Below, in pieces: positions 36,382 through 43,447 of a stretch of DNA of 64,000 nucleotides (its first letter is position 1; every line of letters begins with the position of its first letter). Made by a program: the position numbers and the translations under genes. The notes under the pieces are model-generated. The model made no database searches. It was not told the origin of the DNA and saw nothing but the letters and a program-made list of their open reading frames with translations. This stretch comes from Nocardioides sp. (GTDB taxonomy: Bacteria > Actinomycetota > Actinomycetes > Propionibacteriales > Nocardioidaceae), in the NCBI RefSeq assembly GCF_029937575.1, contig NZ_JAPYPS010000007.1:55481-119480 (forward strand), given 5' to 3'.

Positions 36382-37553
36382 GCACCCCCTCCAGCTGCCC
36401 CGCCTGCGGGGAGGTGCTCCCCGAGGGCGCGGTCTTCTGCGAGGCCTGCGGCTCGAAGGTCACCGGCCCGAGCTCCGTGGGCACTGGGGACGTGGACGTC
36501 GCTGCTGAGCCGGCACCGTTCGAGGAGCTCGGCAGCGGCCCCATCAGCGCCCCGACACGCATCACGCCGCTCGCGGGCTCCCCGGGTTTCTCGGGCGCCT
36601 CGGGGTCGGGCGCCGCCGGCGACCGCCCGTGTCTCGCGTGCGGCGCCGAGGTCGACGCCGACGGCTACTGCACCTCGTGTGGCACCAAGCAGCCCAGCGA
36701 GCGCGATCACTTCCGCGAGACCCCCGCCTCGTGGGTGGCGGGGGTCTGTGACCGGGGCATCGTCCACTCCGGCAACGAGGACGCGATGGCGCTGCTGGCT
36801 GACGAACCGGCCGGATCCCGTGCCGTGCTCGTGGTCCTCGACGGCGTCTCCAGCTCCATCGATTCCGACGTCGCCTCCTTGGCCGGCGCGCGCGCGGCGC
36901 GGGAGACCCTGCGCACCCCGCTCCCACGAGGGATGGGCACCGACCAGGGGCGCGACGCTGCCGTGGCTGCCGCCTTCGCCCACACGATCGAGGCAGCCAA
37001 CGGCGCCATCGTGGAGACCACCGCCGCGGACTCCGACTCCCCTGCGTCGGCGACGTTCTCGGTAGCGGTCGTGGAGGGCAACCGGCTCAGCGTCGCCAAC
37101 ATCGGCGACTCCCGCGTCTACTGGGTCCCCGATGTCGGCGAGGCGCTCCAGGTGACCGTCGACGACTCGGCTGCCCAGCAGCTGATGGAGGCGGGGATGG
37201 ACCGCGAGGCCGCCGAGAACGGACCGCAGGGGCATGCGATCACCCGCTGGCTGGGGCGCGACGCCCCGGACCTGACACCGCGCGTGGCCGCGCTCGACCT
37301 GACCGGTCCCGGCTGGGTGCTGAACTGCTCCGACGGGCTGTGGAACTACATCTCCGAGCCCAGCGCGATCACCGAGCAGGTCCGGGCGGTCGAGGCCACC
37401 GGGGCCACGGCACCGCTCGACGTGGCGCTGGGCCTGACGGCGTACGCCAACGCCTGCGGCGGTCGCGACAACATCACCGTGACCCTGGCGAGGATCGACG
37501 CACCCGTGCCCGCGACCGGGCAGAATCCTGTACCGACGAACGAGATCGACTGA
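36378..37553 (+). CDS. PP2C-type protein phosphatase with zinc ribbons
   Basis: A 391-aa protein. Zinc ribbons are at residues 7-24 (CPACG...CEACG) and 85-102 (CLACG...CTSCG), followed by a PP2C domain (about 115-375). Seen: CDRGIVHSGNEDA, the metal Asp-Gly in VVLDGVSSS, VANIGDSRVYW, LNCSDGLWNY and the closing GGRDNITVTLA, a full set of metal-binding residues, so it should be active. It is the natural counterpart of PknG, whose stop it overlaps (ATGA, 36378-36381). It has no membrane segment. Confidence 0.93.
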   Translation: MSTPSSCPACGEVLPEGAVFCEACGSKVTGPSSVGTGDVDVAAEPAPFEELGSGPISAPTRITPLAGSPGFSGASGSGAAGDRPCLACGAEVDADGYCTSCGTKQPSERDHFRETPASWVAGVCDRGIVHSGNEDAMALLADEPAGSRAVLVVLDGVSSSIDSDVASLAGARAARETLRTPLPRGMGTDQGRDAAVAAAFAHTIEAANGAIVETTAADSDSPASATFSVAVVEGNRLSVANIGDSRVYWVPDVGEALQVTVDDSAAQQLMEAGMDREAAENGPQGHAITRWLGRDAPDLTPRVAALDLTGPGWVLNCSDGLWNYISEPSAITEQVRAVEATGATAPLDVALGLTAYANACGGRDNITVTLARIDAPVPATGQNPVPTNEID

Positions 37554-37564
37554 GAGGCAGACCC

Positions 37565-38842
37565 ATGGCCGAGTTCACCGCAAGCGTCTTCCAGAACGAG
37601 TACCTGCCCGACGGGGGGACCGACGTCAACGCGATCGTCACGGTGACCTGCGCAGGTGCCGGCACCGCCGGCCAGACCGGCGGGGGAGCCGCGGGCGAGA
37701 TCATCATCGTCGACACCTCCGGATCGATGGGCCCGCAGACGATGGCGGCGGCCAAGCAGGCGGCGACCGCGGCGCTCAACGAGATCGTCGACGGCACGTG
37801 GTTCGCCGTGATCGCCGGCTCCGACCGGGCGATGCTGGCCTATCCGGCGGTCTCCTCGGGCCCCGGCCTGGTCCAGATGAGTGCCCAGACCCGCTCCCAG
37901 GCGCAGCAGGCCGTGAGCCGGTTCGTCGGCAGCGGTGGTACGGCGATCTCCACCTGGCTCGACCTCGCCGGTCAGCTGTTCGGCTCGGTGCCGCAGGTCA
38001 CCCAGCGCCACGCGATCCTGCTCACCGACGGCGAGAACCGTGAGCGCGACGACACGTTCGAGGCGGCCATCGCCCGGGCGACGGGCTACTTCCAGTGCGA
38101 CTGCCGCGGCGCCGGCACCGACTGGCAGGTCGACGAGATCCGGCGGATCTCCCAAGCGCTGCTCGGCACCGTCGACATCATCCCCGAGCCCGGCCAGATG
38201 GAGACCCAGTTCCGCGAGATGATGCGGACCTCGATGTCGCGGGGTGTCGCCGAGGCTCAGCTGCGCGTCTGGTCGCCCCAGGGCGCCCAGGTGCTCTTCG
38301 TGCGTCAGGTCTCGCCGACCGTCGAGGACCTCACCGACCGCCGGGTCGTGATCAACCCCCTGACCGGCGGCTACCCCACGGGTGCCTGGTCCGACGAGTC
38401 GCGCGACTACCACGTCGCGGTCCGCGTGGCCGCCAAGGCGATCGGCCAGGAGCAGCTGGCCGCCCGGGTCATGCTCGCGGTCGGGGACGACGTGCTCGCG
38501 CAGGCGCTGGTGAAGGCGACCTGGTCCGGCAACTCCGAGCTGACCGCCAAGATCGACCAGCAGGTCGCCCACTACACAGGGCAGACCGAGCTCGCCGCGA
38601 TGATCCAGGAGGGCTTGGCCGCCAAGGCGTCGGGTGACGAGGCCACCGCGACCACCAAGCTCGGCAGGGCGGTGCAGCTCGCTGCCGAGACCGGCAACGA
38701 CGAGGCCACGTCCAAGCTCAAGAAGGTGGTCGACGTCCAGAACGAGCGTGAGGGCACCGTGCGCCTCAAGGCGGCCATCAACAAGGCCGACGAGATGGCG
38801 CTCGACACCGCCTCGACCAAGACCACCCGGATCAAGAAGTAA
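37565..38842 (+). CDS. VWA-domain protein (TerY-like context)
   Basis: A 425-aa soluble protein. The von Willebrand A domain (about 44-235) has an intact MIDAS: IIIVDTSGSMG (Asp50, Ser52, Ser54), the conserved Thr in GSGGTAIST and LLTDGEN. A C-terminal region (about 240-425) follows, with a beta-rich part (LRVWSPQGAQVLFV) and a helical tail with repeated lysines ending TTRIKK. VWA proteins bind partners through the metal site. VWA + PP2C + kinase is the triad proposed for Ter-type stress systems, and TelA at the operon head fits that idea. The ATG start has GAGAGGCAG upstream. Confidence 0.9.
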   Translation: MAEFTASVFQNEYLPDGGTDVNAIVTVTCAGAGTAGQTGGGAAGEIIIVDTSGSMGPQTMAAAKQAATAALNEIVDGTWFAVIAGSDRAMLAYPAVSSGPGLVQMSAQTRSQAQQAVSRFVGSGGTAISTWLDLAGQLFGSVPQVTQRHAILLTDGENRERDDTFEAAIARATGYFQCDCRGAGTDWQVDEIRRISQALLGTVDIIPEPGQMETQFREMMRTSMSRGVAEAQLRVWSPQGAQVLFVRQVSPTVEDLTDRRVVINPLTGGYPTGAWSDESRDYHVAVRVAAKAIGQEQLAARVMLAVGDDVLAQALVKATWSGNSELTAKIDQQVAHYTGQTELAAMIQEGLAAKASGDEATATTKLGRAVQLAAETGNDEATSKLKKVVDVQNEREGTVRLKAAINKADEMALDTASTKTTRIKK

Positions 38843-38852
38843 GGCAGCAGCC

Positions 38853-39644
38853 ATGAAGTGTCCTGCCGGTCACGAGACCACCGCCACCGACTACTGCGAC
38901 ACGTGCGGCCTGGCGATGGATGCTCCGGCGCCGTCGGCTCCGGTCGACGACGCGCCGGCGAGCGCGGCCGCGCCTGCTGCTGCCTCGGGGGACGCCTGCC
39001 CCAACTGCTCCATCCCGGCTCCGCCCAACGCCCTGTTCTGCGAGAACTGCGGCTACGACTTCACCACGGGGGCGCTCCCACGCCCACCCGAGCCCGCGTC
39101 CTCGCTGGACCTCTCCGCGGGGTCCGGGGCCGGGCCCGGCGGCCCCGGTGACCTTGGCGACACCGCGGACGGCACGAGCGCGCCGGCCGTCGACGTACCC
39201 GGCGCAGCTGCCGACCTCAACCCGTCGCCGGCCCTCGACGACGCCTGGGTCGCGGAGATCTGGATCGACCCCGACTGGTACGCCGACCAGCAGAGTCCCG
39301 ACCCGCTGCCGTCTCCCGGGCTGCCCGCGGTCGTCGCGCTGCGGCACACGTCGGTGCTGATCGGACGCTCCTCGCGCAGCCGCAACATCGACCCCGGCAT
39401 CGAGCTCGACTCCGACTCCGGGGTCAGCCGTCGCCACGCCCAGCTGACCACCGACGGCTCCCGCTGGTTCGTCGAGGACCTCGGCTCCTCCAACGGCACC
39501 TACGTGGGTGGGGGCCTCGGCTCCCTGCCGACCACGGCGATCCCGGTGGGGCAGAAGACCGAGGTCGCCGGCGACGACCGCGTCTACCTCGGCGCCTGGA
39601 CGCGGATCGTGATCCGCAAGGCGCAGCCGGGTGAGGTGAGCTGA
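38853..39644 (+). CDS. FHA-domain phosphothreonine reader with zinc ribbons
   Basis: A 263-aa protein ending the operon. There are two cysteine modules (CPAGH...CDTCG at 3-18 and CPNC...CENCG at 49-66), a Pro/Ala/Gly linker, and a C-terminal FHA domain (about 160-258) with the core residues GRSSRSRNIDPGI, SRRHAQL and DLGSSNGTYV. FHA domains bind phosphothreonine, so this is a candidate substrate or effector of PknG. Unlike GarA/OdhI, I see no N-terminal ETTS-type phosphorylation motif, so it may act as an adaptor. It lies 10 bp behind the VWA gene. Confidence 0.92.
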   Translation: MKCPAGHETTATDYCDTCGLAMDAPAPSAPVDDAPASAAAPAAASGDACPNCSIPAPPNALFCENCGYDFTTGALPRPPEPASSLDLSAGSGAGPGGPGDLGDTADGTSAPAVDVPGAAADLNPSPALDDAWVAEIWIDPDWYADQQSPDPLPSPGLPAVVALRHTSVLIGRSSRSRNIDPGIELDSDSGVSRRHAQLTTDGSRWFVEDLGSSNGTYVGGGLGSLPTTAIPVGQKTEVAGDDRVYLGAWTRIVIRKAQPGEVS

Positions 39645-39671
39645 GCGAGCAACGAGCTCAGGTCGCCTCAT

Positions 39672-39738
39672 CGGTGGTTGAGCAGCGAGCGCCGGCCGAG
39701 GGACGAGGCCGCGACCGAGCGTGTCGAAACCCGGTGAC
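39672..39738 (+). repeat. Dispersed ~66-bp intergenic repeat, copy B
   Basis: From CGGTGGTTGAGCAGCGAGC to GTGTCGAAACCCGGTGAC. It is the reverse complement of copy A (2415-2480) with only a few substitutions and one gap. It lies directly after the FHA gene and is inverted relative to copy C. Confidence 0.85.
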
Positions 39739-39789
39739 GTGCCTGGCGGCGGTGACCCCAGTTCCCGCAGTCCCAGCCGTAGACGGTCG

Positions 39790-39848
39790 GCTCACCGCGT
39801 TTCGACTCGCGGTCCCGACCTCGTTCCTCGGTCGGGCGCTCGCTCAAC
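39790..39848 (-). repeat. Dispersed repeat, degenerate copy C
   Basis: GTTTCGACTCGCGGTCCCGA ... GGGCGCTCGCTCAAC keeps the ends (GTTTCGAC, GCGCTCGCT, CTCAAC) and the CCTCGTTCCTCG core of copies A and B but has diverged more. With copy B it fills most of the 264-bp gap 39645-39908, which has no gene. Confidence 0.65.
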
Positions 39849-39908
39849 GTGCGCGATGGACGCTGCCGGCTCCTTCGTCGCCGACAGCTATCGCTTCGTC
39901 GCCGCCAG

Positions 39909-40478
39909 CTAGCGCTTGGTCGCGATGAGGGTCGAGGCGTCGGGGGCGACCATCACCTCGACGGTGGTGAACCGCTCGTCGGTCAGCCACTGCTCGCGCA
40001 GCACGTCGACGCGACCGTAGGCGATCGGCGGCCAGCTCTCGCAGGGGGTGAAGTCGTCGAGGACCACGATGCCGCCGTCCTCGACGAGGTCGGCCACCGC
40101 GTCGACGCCCACCTCGCCGGGCTGCCCGGAGTCGAGGAACAGCAGCGAGAAGGGGCCCTTGTCCATCAGGGTCGACCAGTTGGCGGCGAGGACCTCCACG
40201 AGCGGGTCGTCGTCGAAGATCTCAGTCGCGGCACGCGCCAGCTTGGGGTCGAGCTCGGCGGTGACGATCTGGGCCTTCTCCCCGCGAACCCCCGAGCGCA
40301 GCCACGCCGTACCGACCCCGCAGCCGGTCCCGAACTCGGCCATCGTCCCGTCACGGGTGGCGGCGAGCATGGCGAGGAGTCGTCCGGTCTCGTTGCGACA
40401 GAACGACACGTAGCCGGCACGCCGGGAGACGGCGAAGGCGCGCTCGACCACGGGGGGAAGATCGGGGGAGGCGCTCAT
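39909..40478 (-). CDS. SAM-dependent O-methyltransferase-like protein
   Basis: A 189-aa class I methyltransferase fold. Seen: motif I AEFGTGCGVGTAWL (about residues 47-60), an acidic residue after strand 2 in VTAELDPKLARAA, and LLFLDSGQPGEVG then GGIVVLDDFTP, the Asp-rich motifs of catechol-type O-methyltransferases that bind metal and substrate. It is shorter than most members. The substrate is unknown. It is convergent with the PknG operon and divergent from the leuB leader. Confidence 0.82.
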   Translation of the reverse strand: MSASPDLPPVVERAFAVSRRAGYVSFCRNETGRLLAMLAATRDGTMAEFGTGCGVGTAWLRSGVRGEKAQIVTAELDPKLARAATEIFDDDPLVEVLAANWSTLMDKGPFSLLFLDSGQPGEVGVDAVADLVEDGGIVVLDDFTPCESWPPIAYGRVDVLREQWLTDERFTTVEVMVAPDASTLIATKR

Positions 40479-40485
40479 GGGAGGA

Positions 40486-40548
40486 GTCTTTCCCCGCGTC
40501 TTTCATCGCAAGACTCCCGTCTCGCCATCCGAACACTTCGGGAAAGAC
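40486..40548. promoter_or_regulatory. Inverted repeats in the methyltransferase/leuB-leader gap
   Basis: GTCTTTCCC (40486-40494) is repeated inverted as GGGAAAGAC (40540-40548). A second pair is GGAGTCTT (40483-40490) with AAGACTCC (40510-40517). They overlap the methyltransferase start and lie just upstream of the leuB-leader promoter, so either unit could be controlled from here. Confidence 0.35.
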
Positions 40549-40573
40549 GGTGGTCGACCGAGGCCTCCGGTCG

Positions 40574-40579
40574 TAGGCT
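40574..40579 (+). promoter_or_regulatory. -10 box of the leuB leader transcript
   Basis: TAGGCT, 9 nt before the ATG of the leader peptide at 40589; probably leaderless. Confidence 0.5.
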
Positions 40580-40588
40580 CAGCGCACC

Positions 40589-40642
40589 ATGCGGAGCGTA
40601 CTCGTACTTATTGAGCGCCGCGACGAGGCCCAGCAGACCTGA
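40589..40642 (+). CDS. Branched-chain leader peptide (MRSVLVLIERRDEAQQT)
   Basis: A 17-codon ORF with a Val-Leu-Val-Leu-Ile run, the composition expected for a leader sensing all three branched-chain tRNAs. Its second half lies in the left arm of a long hairpin (40618-40669). The start is 9 nt behind a -10 box, without a Shine-Dalgarno. It stands about 320 nt before the next gene, farther than usual for an attenuator. Confidence 0.72.
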   Translation: MRSVLVLIERRDEAQQT

Positions 40643-40669
40643 TCTGCTCGTGAGGCCCCCTCGTCGCGG
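40618..40669 (+). promoter_or_regulatory. Hairpin overlapping the leuB leader peptide
   Basis: CCGCGACGAGG (40618-40628) pairs with CCTCGTCGCGG (40659-40669), a perfect 11-bp stem. Inside it AGCAGA (40632-40637) pairs with TCTGCT (40643-40648). A ribosome stalled on the VLVLI codons would leave this free to fold, and one at the stop codon would block it. No T-run follows, so Rho-dependent or translational control is possible. The rest of the leader (40670-40963) shows only weaker stems, e.g. GGTCGG/CCGACC near 40915-40935. Confidence 0.55.
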
Positions 40670-40963
40670 TGTCAGTCCCGCGCACCCGGGCTCTTCGGCT
40701 CTCACACTCAGCTCCTCGGCACCGCCTGCTGATCGTTGATCGATCGAGCGCAGGTCGTGGTCGTAGATGTCTCCGCGGCGGCACGCTCTCAGCACGTGCG
40801 CGACCCGCATCCCTGACGGTCCAGTCCCGACGTGTGATCCGCGTCGGTCGGTCCCACCGCGGGGTCATCTCCGGACACGGCAGCAGGCCGCCGGAGCACC
40901 ACCCACCGGGTCGGGCGCACGCCCGTACCGACCAGCACGCTGGACCAACCGAAGGAGAGCGAC

Positions 40964-41101
40964 ATGTACGACCTGTATCCCGACTGGGGCCCCGCGAAGC
41001 ACCGCGCCGAGGAGGCTCGGATGGGCGCCACCAACAACCCCGCCCTGCAGGCGGCCCTCGACCTGCGAGACAACGGCGGCCAGCGCCCCGACGACAACTA
41101 A
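40964..41101 (+). CDS. Small protein of unknown function upstream of leuB (45 aa)
   Basis: ATG at 40964 with GGAGAG placed correctly upstream (GAAGGAGAGCGACATG); TAA at 41099. The protein starts [20 protein letters not shown], is hydrophilic, and ends in an Asn/Asp/Gly-rich tail. It has no signal or membrane segment. The strong ribosome site, unlike most neighbours, marks it as translated. leuB begins 26 bp after it. I do not recognise a family. Confidence 0.65.
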   Translation: MYDLYPDWGPAKHRAEEARMGATNNPALQAALDLRDNGGQRPDDN

Positions 41102-41127
41102 CGTTTCCCCACGTGAACCAGACCGCC

Positions 41128-42222
41128 ATGAGCACTTCGACCACTCCCACCACGGACTCGTCCGACCAGACGAGCACCGTCCGCCTCGCCGTCATCCCCG
41201 GCGACGGAATCGGTCAGGAGGTGACCGCCGAGGCCCTCAAGGTGCTCGAGGTCGTGGCCCCCGACGGAGTGACGTTCGAGCAGACTCGCTACGACCTCGG
41301 TGCCGAGCGCTACCTCGCGACCGGCGAGGTGCTGCCCGACTCGGTGCTCGCCGAGATCCGGGACCACGACGCGATCCTGCTCGGTGCCGTCGGCGGCAAG
41401 CCCAACGACCCGAACCTACCTCCGGGGATCCTGGAGCGCGGCCTGCTGCTGCGCCTGCGGTTCGAGCTCGACCACTACGTCAACCTCCGCCCCTCGCGGA
41501 TCTTCCCGGGCGTCGCCTCACCCTTGGCGAACCCCGGTGAGGTCGACTTCGTCGTCGTCCGTGAGGGCACCGAAGGCCCCTACACGGGCAACGGTGGAGC
41601 GCTGCGGGTCGGCACCCCTCACGAGGTCGCCACCGAGGTCTCGGTCAACACCGCCTTCGGCGTGGAGCGTGTCGTGCGCGACGCCTTCGCCCGTGCCCAG
41701 CGTCGCCCGCGCCAGCAGCTCACCCTGGTCCACAAGACCAACGTGCTGGTCAACGCCGGCTCGGTGTGGTGGCGGATCACCCAGGCCGTGGCGGAGGAGT
41801 TCCCCGAGGTCACCGTCGACTACATGCACATCGACGCGGCGATGATCCACATGACGGTCAACCCGTCGCGCTTCGACGTGATCGTCACCGACAACCTCTT
41901 CGGCGACATCATCACCGACCTCGCCGGCGCGATCAGCGGCGGCATCGGCCTGGCGGCCTCCGGCAACATCAACCCGGACCGGACCGCCCCGAGCATGTTC
42001 GAGCCGGTCCACGGCTCGGCGCCGGACATCGCCGGCCAGCTCAAGGCAGACCCGACGGCAGCGATCCTGTCGGTCTCCCTGCTCCTGGACCACCTCGGAC
42101 ACCCCGACGCGGCCGCGGCCGTCGAGGCAGCGGCCATCGCCGACCTCGCCGACCGTGATGCCTCCATCGCCCGCTCCACGCCGGAGATCGGCGACGCCAT
42201 CGCCGCGCGAGTAGGCGGCTGA
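41128..42222 (+). CDS. leuB: 3-isopropylmalate dehydrogenase
   Basis: A ~364-aa NAD-dependent enzyme of leucine synthesis, oxidising and decarboxylating 3-isopropylmalate. Seen: [49 protein letters not shown], the substrate-binding [16 protein letters not shown], and metal/NAD motifs [13 protein letters not shown] and [20 protein letters not shown]. The start is uncertain: ATG 41128 (used here) or GTG 41113; neither has a clear ribosome site, and the first ~20 residues are a Ser/Thr-rich extension beyond the usual N-terminus. It is transcribed from the leader above. Confidence 0.93.
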   Translation: MSTSTTPTTDSSDQTSTVRLAVIPGDGIGQEVTAEALKVLEVVAPDGVTFEQTRYDLGAERYLATGEVLPDSVLAEIRDHDAILLGAVGGKPNDPNLPPGILERGLLLRLRFELDHYVNLRPSRIFPGVASPLANPGEVDFVVVREGTEGPYTGNGGALRVGTPHEVATEVSVNTAFGVERVVRDAFARAQRRPRQQLTLVHKTNVLVNAGSVWWRITQAVAEEFPEVTVDYMHIDAAMIHMTVNPSRFDVIVTDNLFGDIITDLAGAISGGIGLAASGNINPDRTAPSMFEPVHGSAPDIAGQLKADPTAAILSVSLLLDHLGHPDAAAAVEAAAIADLADRDASIARSTPEIGDAIAARVGG

Positions 42223-42242
42223 CCGCCCGCACCCCTCACTCA

Positions 42243-42288
42243 CGACGGCCGGGCCACGCAACAGCGTGACCCGGCCGTCGCCTCTTTT
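42243..42288 (+). terminator. Terminator after leuB
   Basis: CGACGGCCGGG (42243-42253) pairs with CCCGGCCGTCG (42270-42280); the inner CACGC and GCGTG extend the stem past one mismatch, with loop AACA. TTTT follows at 42285-42288. It separates leuB from ilvE. Confidence 0.8.
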
Positions 42289-42303
42289 AGTAGGAAGTCC
42301 CAC

Positions 42304-42309
42304 TAACGT
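42304..42309 (+). promoter_or_regulatory. -10 box of ilvE
   Basis: TAACGT, 7 nt before the ATG at 42317. It supports that start over the GTG at 42308 and predicts a leaderless ilvE mRNA. Confidence 0.45.
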
Positions 42310-42316
42310 GACCCTC

Positions 42317-43393
42317 ATGCAGATCAGCACCACGCTCACCACGACGCCCACCTCCGACGAGCGGCTGGCCGAGATCCTGGCCAACCCCGGCTTCGGAACC
42401 CACTTCACCGACCACATGTTCACGGTCGAGTGGACCCCGGACGAGGGTTGGCACGACGCTCGCATCGAGCCCTACGGGCCGCTCACGCTGGATCCGGCGA
42501 CGGCGGTGCTGCACTACGCGCAGGAGACCTTCGAGGGGATGAAGGCCTACCGGCACCCCGACGGCTCGGTGTGGTCGTTCCGTCCCGAGCAGAACGGCGC
42601 CCGGATGCTCCGCTCCAGCCACCGCCTCGCCCTGCCGGAGCTGCCGGTCGAGGACTTCGTCCAGGCCGTCGACGCGCTCGTCGAGGTCGACCGACGCTGG
42701 GTGCCGGACGCGACCACGGGGGAGAAGAGCCTCTACCTGCGCCCGTTCATGATCGCGACCGAGGCGTTCCTCGGCGTACGACCCAGCCAGCACGTGACGT
42801 TCATGGTGATCGCCAGCCCGGCCGGCGCCTACTTCAAGGGCGGCGTGAAGCCGGTCAGCCTGTGGCTCACCGAGGAGTACACCCGTGCCGGTCGCGGCGG
42901 CATGGGTGCGGCGAAGACCGGCGGCAACTACGCCAGCTCGCTGGTCGCCCAGCAGGAGGCGACGTCGCACGGCTGCGACCAGGTCGTCTTCCTCGACGCC
43001 CAGGAGGGCCGCTACATCGAGGAGCTCGGTGGGATGAACCTCTTCTTCGTCCATGCCGACGGCCACATCGTCACCCCGGGCACCGGCACGATCCTGGAGG
43101 GCATCACCCGCGCCAGCATCCTCGAGCTGGCGCAGAAGATGGGCCACCGGGTCGAGGAGCGACGCTTCTCCATCGACGAGTGGCGCGAGGGCGTCGCGAG
43201 CGGCGAGATCACCGAGATCTTCGCCTGCGGGACGGCTGCGGTCATCACACCCGTGGGCGAGCTGCGCTGGGACGGCGGATCGGTGCCGAGCGTGCCGGCC
43301 GGTGACGTCGCGGAGCGGATCCGCGCCCAGCTGGTCGACCTCCAGTTCGGTCGCGCCGAGGACGGGTTCGACTGGATGCACCGCATCGTCTGA
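42317..43393 (+). CDS. ilvE: Branched-chain amino-acid aminotransferase
   Basis: A 358-aa fold-type IV PLP enzyme that makes valine, isoleucine and leucine from their keto acids. Seen: HYAQETFEGMKAYR, SLYLRPFMIATEAFLGVRPS, GMGAAKTGGNYASSLVAQQEA, the segment VVFLDAQEGRYIEELGGMNLFF, and TPGTGTILEGITRASILELA, where the PLP phosphate binds. It is of the long mycobacterial/eukaryotic BCAT type (~360 aa) rather than the ~300-aa enteric type. It has its own promoter behind the leuB terminator. Confidence 0.95.
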   Translation: MQISTTLTTTPTSDERLAEILANPGFGTHFTDHMFTVEWTPDEGWHDARIEPYGPLTLDPATAVLHYAQETFEGMKAYRHPDGSVWSFRPEQNGARMLRSSHRLALPELPVEDFVQAVDALVEVDRRWVPDATTGEKSLYLRPFMIATEAFLGVRPSQHVTFMVIASPAGAYFKGGVKPVSLWLTEEYTRAGRGGMGAAKTGGNYASSLVAQQEATSHGCDQVVFLDAQEGRYIEELGGMNLFFVHADGHIVTPGTGTILEGITRASILELAQKMGHRVEERRFSIDEWREGVASGEITEIFACGTAAVITPVGELRWDGGSVPSVPAGDVAERIRAQLVDLQFGRAEDGFDWMHRIV

Positions 43394-43425
43394 CCCCCAC
43401 GACGACGCCGGCGTGCGTTACGACG

Positions 43426-43444
43426 CAGGTGAGGCTAACCTCAG
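43426..43444 (+). promoter_or_regulatory. IdeR/DtxR iron box over the siderophore-uptake promoter
   Basis: CAGGTGAGGCTAACCTCAG matches the iron-box consensus TTAGGTTAGGCTAACCTAA at most positions, with the AGGCTAACCT core intact. It covers the -10 TAACCT (43436-43441), which is 6 nt before the permease GTG, so binding would block RNA polymerase directly. Confidence 0.8.
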
Positions 43445-43447
43445 TTG

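Noticed and set aside
38853-39644. The FHA protein as GarA/OdhI itself
   Set aside because: It has two zinc modules and a long linker where GarA has a short N-terminal phosphorylation segment, and no ETTS-type motif is visible.
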